64,000 nucleotides of DNA from Sphingomonas hengshuiensis (GTDB lineage Bacteria; Pseudomonadota; Alphaproteobacteria; Sphingomonadales; Sphingomonadaceae): contig NZ_CP010836.1 of assembly GCF_000935025.1 (NCBI RefSeq), positions 1,426,001 to 1,490,000 on the forward strand, in the 5' to 3' direction. The stretch's first letter is position 1; each line of letters opens with the position of its first letter. The translations under genes were made by a program, and so were the position numbers. This document shows positions 37,442-47,920 of this stretch, in pieces. The notes under the pieces are model-generated. The model did not search any database and was not told the origin of the DNA. It saw only the letters and a program-made list of their open reading frames with translations.

Positions 37442-38190
37442 CCACCTATTCGCTCCGCCCGCAGCCCGAGGGCGTTGTGCCCGAGACCGCGATGGTGATG
37501 GCCGCCGGCCTCGGCAAGCGGATGCGCCCGCTCACCGCGACGCGCCCCAAGCCGCTGGTCGATGTCGCGGGCAAGCCGCTGATCGACCATGTTTTCGACC
37601 GGCTGCGCACCGCCGGCGTGCGCCGTGCGATCGTCAACGTCCATTATTTCGGCGATCAGCTCGAAGCGCATCTGCGCGCGCGGGTGAAGGACATCGATCT
37701 GTTGATCTCCGACGAACGCAAGCAGTTGATGGAGACCGGCGGCGGCATCGTCCAGGCGCGCGAGCTGATCGGCGACAAGCCGTTCGTGTGCGTCAACAGC
37801 GACAACCTATGGGTCGACGGTCCCGCCGACGCGATCCGCCAGCTGGCGGCGCAATGGGACGATGAGCGCATGGACGCGCTGCTCCTCGTCGTGCCGCTCG
37901 CCCGCGCTTATGGCCATGGCGGCAACGGCGATTTCAAGGTCGACCCGTTCGGCCGCATCACCGAACGGCGCAAGCCGGGGCGGATGGCGCCCTTCGTCTA
38001 TACCGGCGTCCAGATCCTCTCCCCGCGCGTGATCCGCGACTGGCCCGAGGGGCCGTTCTCGACGAACCTGTTCTGGACGCGGGCGATGGAGGAAGGCCGT
38101 TTGTGGGCGGTGGTCCATCAGGGGCTGTGGTTCGACATCGGCACCCCGCCCGCGATCGCGGCGGCGGAGGCGGTGCTGGCGGAGATGTGA
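37438..38190 (+). CDS. murU: N-acetylmuramate alpha-1-phosphate uridylyltransferase-like nucleotidyltransferase
   Basis: Sugar-1-phosphate nucleotidyltransferase of 250 residues, probably converting MurNAc-1-phosphate to UDP-MurNAc after AmgK. The N-terminal nucleotide-binding motif is MVMAAGLGKRMRPLTATRPKPLV, followed by NVHYFGDQLEAHL, VCVNSDNLW and a C-terminal FDIGTPPAIAAAE. The ATG overlaps the amgK stop. A GDP-mannose pyrophosphorylase role is the alternative, but the adjacent kinase argues for MurU. The helicase/nuclease genes addB and addA that I recall following this cluster in relatives do not follow here. Confidence 0.87.
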   Translation: MTTYSLRPQPEGVVPETAMVMAAGLGKRMRPLTATRPKPLVDVAGKPLIDHVFDRLRTAGVRRAIVNVHYFGDQLEAHLRARVKDIDLLISDERKQLMETGGGIVQARELIGDKPFVCVNSDNLWVDGPADAIRQLAAQWDDERMDALLLVVPLARAYGHGGNGDFKVDPFGRITERRKPGRMAPFVYTGVQILSPRVIRDWPEGPFSTNLFWTRAMEEGRLWAVVHQGLWFDIGTPPAIAAAEAVLAEM

Positions 38191-38349
38191 GGGATTGATA
38201 CTCCGCCCCCGGCGGGCGAGGATTTGCTTGGCACTTATCCACAGCCTCCTTCGCGACCCTTTCCCCCAAGGGAGTAGGGCGTCTAAGGTCGGCTGAATGC
38301 CCCGCCCGATGTTGGCGGCGTTATCCTCACCCGCCAGGCCGGAGCCCGG

Positions 38350-38922
38350 CTATCGGGCGTAGGCGTCGATCAGCGATCCGACATAGTCGGGCTGGCGCGC
38401 GGTCAGTTCCGGGGAGGGGCGGGCCTTTCGCACTGCCTTGCCCGCGGCGGGATCGGGCGTGCCATAGATGAAGCCGTTGGTGGGATAGGTCGATGTGCCC
38501 AGCCCGTCATTGTCGCGATACCAGACCTTGACCACGCTCCAGTCGCCCCGGCGCGAGACGTCGAACAGCGTCACGTCGCGTTCCGCCCGGCCACGCTCGC
38601 CGCCGATTCGCGACCAATTGGCGTGGGTGACCATCACCACGCGCGAATCGATGATCCGGCTGACGACCGAGACATGCCCCAGCTGCAGCTTCTGGGTACG
38701 GGCGAACACCAGCACCGCCCCGACCCGCGGAACACTGCCCCGGGCATAGCGGCCCTGCGCCTGCTCCCACCACGTCCAGGCATCGCCATAGATCTGGATG
38801 CCCGACGCGGCGCGCGCGAAAGGCACGCATTCGCCCTTATAGTCGAGAAGGGAGGAGGCGCTCGCAGGCAGGACCGCGCACAGGGCGGCCAGCAACACGG
38901 CTGTGTAAAAAACGCTACGCAT
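38350..38922 (-). CDS. Secreted CHAP-domain peptidoglycan hydrolase
   Basis: Exported 190-residue protein with a signal peptide (MRSVFYTAVLLAALCAVLPASAS) and a CHAP cysteine/histidine amidase-peptidase domain. The likely nucleophile is Cys32 in DYKGECVPFARAAS and the general base His83 in LQLGHVSVVSRI; THANW follows near residue 110. Such enzymes cleave peptide or amide bonds in peptidoglycan. A C-terminal extension of about 40 residues, basic and proline-rich, is not assigned. Single gene, convergent with murU. Confidence 0.88.
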   Translation of the reverse strand: MRSVFYTAVLLAALCAVLPASASSLLDYKGECVPFARAASGIQIYGDAWTWWEQAQGRYARGSVPRVGAVLVFARTQKLQLGHVSVVSRIIDSRVVMVTHANWSRIGGERGRAERDVTLFDVSRRGDWSVVKVWYRDNDGLGTSTYPTNGFIYGTPDPAAGKAVRKARPSPELTARQPDYVGSLIDAYAR

Positions 38923-39026
38923 AGTCGGGTACCAGATACAGGGTACCCCCCCGCACTATTGGTATCCGAAAATGGTTTAAGAGTCGTTAACGGCGTTTCG
39001 AGTCGTGGGAGGACGCTGCCGGCGGT

Positions 39027-39436
39027 TCAGCCAAGGGGCGGCGGCTGGCCGGGCAGGTTCGGGATCTCCTGGTCGATACAGGCCCAGGGGGGCGCCGCAC
39101 TCGTCCAGATCGCCGATTGCGGCGCGGCGATTGCGGGATCGTCGAGCGCGCCGGCCCGGACGATCAGGTGCATCGGCCGCGCATCGGCCTTGCTGAGCAG
39201 CGGCGTGCCGCAGGTCGCGCAAAAGCCGCGCTGCATGGCATTGCCGCTGTCGGCGACCGAGGCGTGCCAGCGCACCTCACCGGTCACGGTGACGGCATCG
39301 GCGGGGAACACCGCATTCACCGTGCCGCCGCCCGCACTGAGATACTGGCACAGCCGGCACCAGCATTGCCGGGCAGCGATCGGATCGGCAGCGATGCTCA
39401 GCCGCACCGCGCCGCACAGGCAGCCGCCGCCATGGC

Positions 39437-39440
<4 letters not shown>
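39027..39440 (-). CDS. GFA (CENP-V/GFA-type) zinc-binding protein
   Basis: A 137-residue protein of the glutathione-dependent formaldehyde-activating (GFA) fold. Zinc-binding cysteines are visible as GGCLCGAVR near residue 7, CWCRLCQYLSAGGG near residue 27 and GFCATCGTPLLSK near residue 73. Most family members are not proven formaldehyde enzymes, and the function of this one is open. The ATG at 39440 overlaps the MoxR stop (ATGA), so it is co-translated with the ATPase gene upstream. Confidence 0.87.
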
Positions 39441-40285
<845 letters not shown>

Positions 40286-40324
40286 GGTGGCAGTGGTAGA
40301 GGGCGCACGCCCCCAATGGCAAGC

Positions 40325-40990
40325 TTACAGCGCCGCGCGCGCGCTCGCCCGGGCTTCGAGCAGGTCCCACAGCCCGCGATGCTGGGCAAAGACCTGTTGC
40401 GCGCCGAACAGCATCGCGCGCTCCATCGATCCCTCGCGCGCCAGCGCGTCGACGACGCTGACCGTTTCCTCGATAGGCGGCAGTTCCGACGGCGGCGAGG
40501 CGACGCCCATGCGATCGGCAACCGAATCGAGGACTTCGCGGATCGAGACCCAATCGAGCGCGAGCGCGATCGCGGCGCCCGCAGCGCACCCGGCGCGATC
40601 CGATTGCGACAGCATGTCGAGCGCGTGGCGCTGGGCGGCGGCGGCGGCTTCCGACTCGGCGTGGCCGGGGGTGCTGGGCACCGGGCCGGCCGCGGCGGCA
40701 ATCCGGACGAGATAGGTTCGCTCGGCAGCAAAGGCTTCTGCGGCGACTTCGATCCAGTGGCGCTCCAGCGGCAGCCGGACATGCTCGAGAGCATGGTCGA
40801 TCACCCCAGGATGCCGGCCGTGCAGCACGCAGATATAATAAGCGGCATCGGCCAGATCGCGCATCGACTCCGCCTCGCGGACGAGGCGCCGCAAATGGCG
40901 GTGGTTGGCGCTGCCGTCAGACGACGCCAGCGCGCCCATGGCACCCCAGGCGCCCTCCGAGCGTGTCAGCTGTGCGGTTTCGTATGGCAT
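40325..40990 (-). CDS. Uncharacterised alpha-helical protein, possibly DUF6975
   Basis: A 221-residue, mostly helical, alanine-rich protein with conserved-looking blocks HLRRLVREAESMRDLADAAYY, VRLPLERHWIEVAAEAFAAER and MERAMLFGAQQVFAQHRGLWDLL. I recall similar sphingomonad proteins grouped as DUF6975 but cannot verify this. No signal peptide, membrane segment or catalytic motif is obvious. ATG 40990 was chosen because it begins MPYETAQLTRSEGAWGAMGA, which looks like a natural N-terminus. It is codirectional with moxR, 39 bases upstream. Confidence 0.6.
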   Translation of the reverse strand: MPYETAQLTRSEGAWGAMGALASSDGSANHRHLRRLVREAESMRDLADAAYYICVLHGRHPGVIDHALEHVRLPLERHWIEVAAEAFAAERTYLVRIAAAAGPVPSTPGHAESEAAAAAQRHALDMLSQSDRAGCAAGAAIALALDWVSIREVLDSVADRMGVASPPSELPPIEETVSVVDALAREGSMERAMLFGAQQVFAQHRGLWDLLEARASARAAL

Positions 40991-41210
40991 GGGCCCCCGT
41001 GCGAAGTGTCCGTTGCCGCCTGTGCGGGTCGACTCCTTTTGCAACTAAGGACAATACCGAAGCGCGTAAGGACGTGGTTTACGCCGCGTTAGGGATAGAT
41101 TGTGGCGTCGGAAGGCGCGGGCCGGCTGCGATGGGGCGCTACGACGGCAGAGGATCGAGGCAGGGCAGGAGGACTGCCATCACACGGGGATGCGCGTGCC
41201 AAATTCTCAG

Positions 41211-41305
41211 GCCGTCATGCTGAACTTGTTTCAGCATCCAACCCTCAACTTGCGTTTCCGCAGCGTGTAGCACGTTGGATGCTGAAACAAGTTCAGCATG
41301 ACGGC
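41211..41305. repeat. 95-bp REP element with 30-bp perfect arms (copy 2)
   Basis: Perfect arms at 41211-41240 and 41276-41305 are base-for-base identical to those of the element at 35871, with the same 35-base spacer length. The spacers match best when one is inverted (ACCCTC and a GTAGCAC/GTGGCAC block align). It lies in the 366-bp stretch between the uncharacterised gene (start 40990) and the rpoD stop, where I see no gene. Confidence 0.9.
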
Positions 41306-41316
41306 AGTATAAGAGG

Positions 41317-41354
41317 GATCCCGGCATCCTCGGAAATTTCCGAGTGCCGGGATC
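41317..41354 (-). terminator. Long hairpin terminator after rpoD
   Basis: GATCCCGGCA pairs with TGCCGGGATC, and the inner CTCGGAAATTTCCGAG is itself a perfect palindrome, giving a near-continuous stem of 38 bases starting two bases after the rpoD stop. On the minus strand it runs into CTCTTATAC, without a strong T tract. Confidence 0.75.
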
Positions 41355-41356
41355 GC

Positions 41357-43384
<2,028 letters not shown>

Positions 43385-43423
43385 TTACCTCGAATATCTG
43401 ATGGCGGCTATTTTACAGCCGCC

Positions 43424-45280
43424 CTAATCGTCGTTTTGTTCGTCATCCGCAAGCATCAGATTTGCAAGCCGCGCCTGCAACTCCTGACGTTGCCGCGAAA
43501 GCGCCACCTGACGGGTGAACGCCTCCTCCGATCCGTCGCGACTCAGCGCCGCCGTCGCCGCCGCGAGCGCCGCATCGACCACGGGCTGCGCGACCATGAC
43601 GGCGATCGCCTCGTTAAGGTCGTCGCGCGCCTTCGCCGCATCGGCATCGTGCCGTGTGAACGAGAAGGGCAGCGCGTCGGCTCTCAACAAGTCGGTCGCT
43701 ACGGTATCAAAGCCGGACCGCGCCAATATGGTGAGGACTTTGCCGCTATCAAGCTGCCGGTCGGCAAGCGCCACGTCGACCACCGCCTCGAACAGCTTGC
43801 CCAGCGCGCCGGAGGCCGAGCGCAGGCTGCCCAGCACCTCCATGTGCCGCGCAATCTCCGCCGGATGGCGGATCAGCCCGGCGAGCACCGCCTTTGCCAA
43901 TATGGGGTCGAGCCCGCCCGACTGCACCCCGCGCACCGCGACGGAGGGCGGCGGCTCGGGCGGTTTCCAGCCGCCGCGCGGGCGCGGGCCGGAGGCGGCG
44001 CGGGGGCGGTATTCGCGGGGCGGGGAGGCGAACAGCGTGTCGAAGCGGCGGCGGAACTCGGCGGTGTATTCGGTGCGGACGCTCGGCTCGGCGATCGTGC
44101 CCGCCAGTTCGGCAAGCCGGCGCTTGAGCCCCGCCTTGGCCTCGGGCGTCTCCAGCGGCTCGGCGGCGACTTCGCTCGCCCAGAGCCGGTCGACCAGCGG
44201 CTGCGCCTTGCCCAGCAGCGCCTCGAACGCGGCGCGGCCCTGGGTGCGGACCAGATCGTCGGGGTCCATCCCCTCGGGCAGCGTCACGAACGCCAGGCTG
44301 CGGCCCGGCTGGATATGCGGCAAAGCGCGGTGGGCGGCACGCAACGCCGCCTTCTGCCCCGCCGAATCGCCGTCGAAGCAAAGCAACGGTATCTCGACCA
44401 TCCGCCACAGCCGCTCAAGCTGGTGCTCGGTCATCGCCGTGCCCAGCGGCGCCACCGCCTCGTCAAACCCCGCCTGCGCGAGCGCGATGACGTCCATATA
44501 GCCCTCGACCGCGATCACCCGCCCGGCCTTGCGCGCCGCCGCCTGGGCGCGGTCGAGATTGTAGAGCGTGCGCCCCTTGTCGAAGAGCGGGGTCTCGGGC
44601 GAGTTCAGATATTTGGGCTCGCCATCGCCGATCACGCGCCCGCCAAACGCGATCGTCCGCCCGCGCACGTCGCGAATCGGGATCATCAGCCGGCCGCGAA
44701 ACCGGTCATAGGGCTCTTTTTCGTCGACCTGGATCAGCAGCCCCGCCTCGACCAGCATCGCATCGCCATAATCGGCGAGCGCCTGGCGCAGCTTGCCGCG
44801 CGAATCGGGGGAGAAGCCGAGCCCGAACGCGCGCGCCGTCTCCTCGGTAATGCCGCGCCGTTTGAGCACCGCGCGGGCCTCTGCGCCCTCGATCCCGTTC
44901 AGCCGCTCGGTGAAGCATTGGGCGGCATCGGCCATCGCCTCGTGCAGCCCCTTCGCCCGCTCGGCCTTTTCGGCGGCCTGGCGGTCCATCGCGGGCATCT
45001 CCAGCCCCGCTGCCTGGGCAAGCTCCTTGACCGCATCGATGAAGGGCAGGCCGCGCTGCTCGGTCATCCAGCGGATCGCATCGCCATGCGCCGAGCAGCC
45101 GAAGCAATGGTAGAAGCCCTTGTCGTCGTTGACGTAGAAGCTCGGGGTCTTCTCGTTATGGAACGGGCAGCAGGCGCGATATTCGCGACCTGCCTTTTGC
45201 AGCTTTACCGTCTTGCCGATGAGGGTGGAGAGCGGCGTGCGGGCGCGGAGTTCGTCGAGGAATTGGGGGGTGAGGCTCAT
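43424..45280 (-). CDS. dnaG: DNA primase DnaG
   Basis: Makes RNA primers at the replication fork. The 618 residues begin with the CHC2 zinc finger (CCPFHNEKTPSFYVNDDKGF then YHCFGCSAHGD), followed by the catalytic core (RFRGRLMIPIRDVRGRTIAFGGRVI) and the TOPRIM domain (VIAVEGYMDVIALAQAGFDE, PLLCFDGDSAGQKAALRA). The C-terminal helicase-binding region is present. The start is three bases downstream of the stop of DUF559 cassette 2, so the cassette separates dnaG from its original upstream region. Confidence 0.97.
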   Translation of the reverse strand: MSLTPQFLDELRARTPLSTLIGKTVKLQKAGREYRACCPFHNEKTPSFYVNDDKGFYHCFGCSAHGDAIRWMTEQRGLPFIDAVKELAQAAGLEMPAMDRQAAEKAERAKGLHEAMADAAQCFTERLNGIEGAEARAVLKRRGITEETARAFGLGFSPDSRGKLRQALADYGDAMLVEAGLLIQVDEKEPYDRFRGRLMIPIRDVRGRTIAFGGRVIGDGEPKYLNSPETPLFDKGRTLYNLDRAQAAARKAGRVIAVEGYMDVIALAQAGFDEAVAPLGTAMTEHQLERLWRMVEIPLLCFDGDSAGQKAALRAAHRALPHIQPGRSLAFVTLPEGMDPDDLVRTQGRAAFEALLGKAQPLVDRLWASEVAAEPLETPEAKAGLKRRLAELAGTIAEPSVRTEYTAEFRRRFDTLFASPPREYRPRAASGPRPRGGWKPPEPPPSVAVRGVQSGGLDPILAKAVLAGLIRHPAEIARHMEVLGSLRSASGALGKLFEAVVDVALADRQLDSGKVLTILARSGFDTVATDLLRADALPFSFTRHDADAAKARDDLNEAIAVMVAQPVVDAALAAATAALSRDGSEEAFTRQVALSRQRQELQARLANLMLADDEQNDD

Positions 45281-45283
45281 AGC

Positions 45284-45736
45284 TCAGCGCTCCCCCTGCC
45301 GGTCAGGCCCTCCCCCGACCCCTCCCGCAAGCGGAAGGGGAGCGCGGTTTGCGACGCTGCGGCTCTTTCGCTCCCCTTCCGCGGAGCGGGAGGGGTCGGG
45401 GGAGGGCAGTGCCCCAAGCACGCGCTCAATCTCGGCCACGACGCCGTCCATATTGCCCAGCACCTCGTTGTTCCAAAACCTGAGCACGCAATAGCCTTTT
45501 GATTCCAGAAACTTGGTCCGCGCGCCGTCCTTCGCGGAGTCGGCGTGCTGGCCGCCATCGACTTCGATCACCAGCTTCAGGCTGCGTGCGACGAAATCGC
45601 AGATATAGGGATCGACCAGCACCTGCCGGTTGAAACGGACACCTGCCACCTTCCGCGCGCTCAGCGCCTGCCACAGCGCGGCTTCCGCTCGCGTCGGGTG
45701 GTTTCGCATCGCACGGGCGTTGGTGGCTGGTTCCAT
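45284..45736 (-). CDS. DUF559 (Vsr-like) endonuclease-fold protein 2
   Basis: A 150-residue protein with a complete DUF559 domain: MRNHPTRAEAALWQALSARK with the conserved glutamate, then VRFNRQVLVDPYICDFVARSL, then LKLVIEVDGGQHADS with the D..E-x-D-G metal site, and GYCVLRFWNNEVLGN. After about residue 112 the frame is read through palindromic repeat sequence (SPDPSRSAEGERK and PLPLAGGVGGGPDRQ), so the tail is repeat-derived. It lies between yqeY and dnaG, codirectional with both, and its stop is three bases from the dnaG start. Confidence 0.83.
   Translation of the reverse strand: MEPATNARAMRNHPTRAEAALWQALSARKVAGVRFNRQVLVDPYICDFVARSLKLVIEVDGGQHADSAKDGARTKFLESKGYCVLRFWNNEVLGNMDGVVAEIERVLGALPSPDPSRSAEGERKSRSVANRAPLPLAGGVGGGPDRQGER
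45308..45406. repeat. Inverted pair of GC-rich palindromes at the 3' side of DUF559 cassette 2
   Basis: A forward copy (45308-45347, starting CCCTCCCCCGACCCCTCCCG) and an inverted copy (45370-45406) of the same roughly 38-base palindromic unit form a large hairpin. The repeat underlies the C-terminal tail of the DUF559 gene. The same unit occurs at 45738 and inside carA. Confidence 0.85.
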
Positions 45737-45737
45737 T

Positions 45738-45778
45738 CCCTCCCCCGACCCCTCCCGCTTTGCGGGAGGGGAGCGCAG
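45738..45778. repeat. GC-rich palindrome at the 5' side of DUF559 cassette 2
   Basis: A 41-base unit beginning CCCTCCCCCGACCCCTCCCG, then a CTTT loop, then GCGGGAGGGGAGCGCAG. It lies just upstream of the DUF559 start and just downstream of yqeY, in direct orientation to the copy at 45308. Confidence 0.85.
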
Positions 45779-45788
45779 ATTGTTAGCG

Positions 45789-46241
45789 TCAGGAAAGCGC
45801 CGCCTTCACCAGCCCGCTCGCCTTGCTCATGTCGAGCGTGGTCGCGTGGCGCGCCTTCAGCTCGGCCATGACGCGGCCCATGTCCTTCATGCCGCTCGCG
45901 CCCAGCTCGGCCTTGATCGCCTCGATCGCGGCGCTGGTTTCGGCTTCGCTCATCTGCTGCGGCAGGAAACGCTCGATCACCGCGACTTCCGCCGCCTCGA
46001 CATCGGCCAGTTCCTGGCGCCCGCCCTTCACATACATGTCGATCGATTCGCGGCGCTGCTTGACCATTTTCTGGAGCACTTCGACCACCATCGCGTCGTC
46101 CTCCATCGGCTGCGCCTTGACGCGCTCCTCGATGTCGCGGTTCTTGATCGCGCTCTGGATCAGGCTGATGGCGGCGCGGCTCTCCTTGTCGCCGGCCTTC
46201 ATCGCTGCAATCTGGGCAGCCTTGATGTCGTCGCGAATCAT
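45789..46241 (-). CDS. GatB/YqeY domain-containing protein
   Basis: A 150-residue protein homologous to the C-terminal tRNA-binding domain of GatB; stand-alone YqeY proteins may influence tRNA amidation but have no proven role. The family pattern is clear: MIRDDIKAAQIAAMKAGDKE, LIQSAIKNRDIE, YVKGGRQELADVEAAEVAVIERFLPQQMSE, and the end MGRVMAELKARHATTLDMSKASGLVK. ATG 46241 was chosen over the longer open frame since the family begins there. It is divergent from carA. Confidence 0.92.
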   Translation of the reverse strand: MIRDDIKAAQIAAMKAGDKESRAAISLIQSAIKNRDIEERVKAQPMEDDAMVVEVLQKMVKQRRESIDMYVKGGRQELADVEAAEVAVIERFLPQQMSEAETSAAIEAIKAELGASGMKDMGRVMAELKARHATTLDMSKASGLVKAALS

Positions 46242-46381
46242 GCGGTCTCTTTCGGTTTTCAGGTTAGCCGCGCACGATAGCCCCCTCGCGCAAAATTGAA
46301 CAGGTTGACGGACGCGGGCAGGGGGTCTAGCCGCCACCGCTTAGCGACATCGCCACAATCTTACTGGAGCGCCACCCCATA

Positions 46382-47656
46382 ATGGCCGAAGCCAAACCCA
46401 TGCCCATGCCTCAAGGAGCCACCGGCGTATTGGTGCTCGCGAGCGGAGACGTGGTCTGGGGCCGAGGATTCGGCGCCGAAGGGGCCGCCGTCGGCGAAGT
46501 GTGTTTCCACACTGCGATGACCGGCTATCAGGAGATCATGACCGACCCGAGCTTTGCCGGGCAGATCATCAACTTCACCTTCCCGCATATCGGCAATGTC
46601 GGCGCGAACCCCGATGACGTGGAGGCCGATGGCCCGCACGCTTTGGGCATGATCGTGCGCGAGGATGTGACCGAGCCGAGCAATTTCCGCAGCACCGAAC
46701 ATCTGGATGCGTGGATGCGCAAGCACGCGCGCATCGGCCTGTCGGGGATCGACACCCGCGCGCTGACTCGCCGCATCCGCACCGGCGGCGCCCCCAACGG
46801 CGTGATCGCGCATTCCGCCGAGGGCACGTTCGACATTCCCGCGCTGCTGGAAATGGCGCGCGGCTGGCCGGGGCTGGAGGGCATGGACCTCGCCATCACC
46901 GTGAGCTGCGAGACGCATTTCGGCTGGGAAGGCGGCGTGTGGCGGCTGGGCGCGGGGTATGATTCTTCTAAGTCCCCCTTCCGCTTGCGGGAGGGGCTAG
47001 GGGAGGGCAGTGCCTTTTCCGCGCCTACGGACGCTGCGGATAGTCCCTCCCCCGACCCCTCCCGCAAGCGGGAGGGGAGCGCAGGTGGCGGGCGCCCCCA
47101 CGTAGTCGCGATCGACTATGGCTCGAAGCGCAACATCTTCCGCAATCTGGTGAAGGCCGGCGCGGACGTGACCGTGCTGCCCGCCACCGCGACCGCCGAA
47201 CAGGTGATGGCGTTCAACCCCGACGGCTTCTTCCTGTCGAACGGCCCCGGCGATCCGGCGGCGACGGCGGACTATGCCGTGCCGGTGATCCGCGACCTGC
47301 TGGCGACGGGCAAGCCGCTGTTCGGCATCTGCCTGGGGCACCAGTTGCTCGCGCTCGCCGTGGGCGCCGAGACCAGCAAGATGTTCCAGGGCCATCGCGG
47401 CGCCAACCATCCGGTCAAGCGGCTGAGCGACGGCGCGGTCGAGATCACGAGCATGAACCACGGCTTTGCCGTGCTGCGCGAGAGCCTGCCCGAAAATGCG
47501 CGCGAGACGCATGTGTCGCTGTTCGACGGGAGCAATGCGGGGTTCGAGCTGACGGATCGGCCTGCGTTTTCGGTGCAGTATCACCCTGAGGCTAGCCCGG
47601 GGCCGCAGGATAGCTTGTATCTGTTCGAGCGGTTTGTGGGGCTGATGAACCGTTAA
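46382..47656 (+). CDS. carA: Carbamoyl-phosphate synthase small subunit CarA with an in-frame repeat insertion
   Basis: Glutaminase subunit supplying ammonia to CarB for carbamoyl phosphate (pyrimidine and arginine synthesis). The N-terminal domain is normal (GFGAEGAAVGEVCFHTAMTG). The class I amidotransferase domain has the nucleophile in LFGICLGHQLLALAVGAETS and the His/Glu pair in FSVQYHPEASPGP. Length is 424 residues against about 382 in E. coli. The excess is a low-complexity block at about residues 195-234 (SPDPSRKREGSAGGG and similar), encoded by a palindromic repeat pair inserted without shifting the frame, in the linker between the two domains. Confidence 0.95.
   Translation: MAEAKPMPMPQGATGVLVLASGDVVWGRGFGAEGAAVGEVCFHTAMTGYQEIMTDPSFAGQIINFTFPHIGNVGANPDDVEADGPHALGMIVREDVTEPSNFRSTEHLDAWMRKHARIGLSGIDTRALTRRIRTGGAPNGVIAHSAEGTFDIPALLEMARGWPGLEGMDLAITVSCETHFGWEGGVWRLGAGYDSSKSPFRLREGLGEGSAFSAPTDAADSPSPDPSRKREGSAGGGRPHVVAIDYGSKRNIFRNLVKAGADVTVLPATATAEQVMAFNPDGFFLSNGPGDPAATADYAVPVIRDLLATGKPLFGICLGHQLLALAVGAETSKMFQGHRGANHPVKRLSDGAVEITSMNHGFAVLRESLPENARETHVSLFDGSNAGFELTDRPAFSVQYHPEASPGPQDSLYLFERFVGLMNR
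46961..47084. repeat. Palindromic repeat pair inserted in frame within carA
   Basis: An imperfect unit at about 46974-47006 (CCTTCCGCTTGCGGGAGGGG) is followed by a clean copy at 47045-47084 (CCCTCCCCCGACCCCTCCCG, then GCGGGAGGGGAGCGCAG), the two being in opposite orientation. The unit is the same as at 45308 and 45738 around DUF559 cassette 2. The inserted DNA is about 120 bases, a multiple of three, with no stop in the carA frame. Confidence 0.85.
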
Positions 47657-47669
47657 AGGGAGGGCGAAA

Positions 47670-47903
47670 GTGGCTACTATCCGGAAGTTCGAACTACGCG
47701 AAGCTGAGCGTCTATCGAAGCAAACCGAGGCCGCCGCGTCCATCCTCCTTTCTGAGTTGGACGGCGAGAAATTCATCCAGCTCGATAGTTATGGCTCTCC
47801 CGATCGCCAACTGGTTGGAAAGCGTTCACAAAGTATGCGGTTGACGCGGGAAGCCTTCGAGCAACTCGTGAAGCTCGGCACAGAACATTTTAAAGGCGAA
47901 TAA
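47670..47903 (+). CDS. Small conserved-looking protein of unknown function
   Basis: A 77-residue soluble protein: RKFELREAERLSKQTEAAAS, then LLSELDGEKFIQLDSYGSPD, then RQLVGKRSQSMRLTREAFEQL. The start is GTG 47670 with GGAGG six bases upstream, 13 bases after the carA stop. Its base composition is visibly less GC-rich than carA and carB (codons such as CTA, TCA, AGT, TTT), which suggests recent acquisition. I recall similar short proteins in varied bacteria but know no established function. Confidence 0.75.
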   Translation: MATIRKFELREAERLSKQTEAAASILLSELDGEKFIQLDSYGSPDRQLVGKRSQSMRLTREAFEQLVKLGTEHFKGE

Positions 47904-47920
47904 TGCCCAACCCCACCGGC

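Noticed and set aside
38235..38243. TTATCCACA, a perfect DnaA box
   Set aside because: It is isolated, with no cluster of further boxes, no AT-rich unwinding region and no dnaA or parAB nearby, so it is not evidence of an origin.
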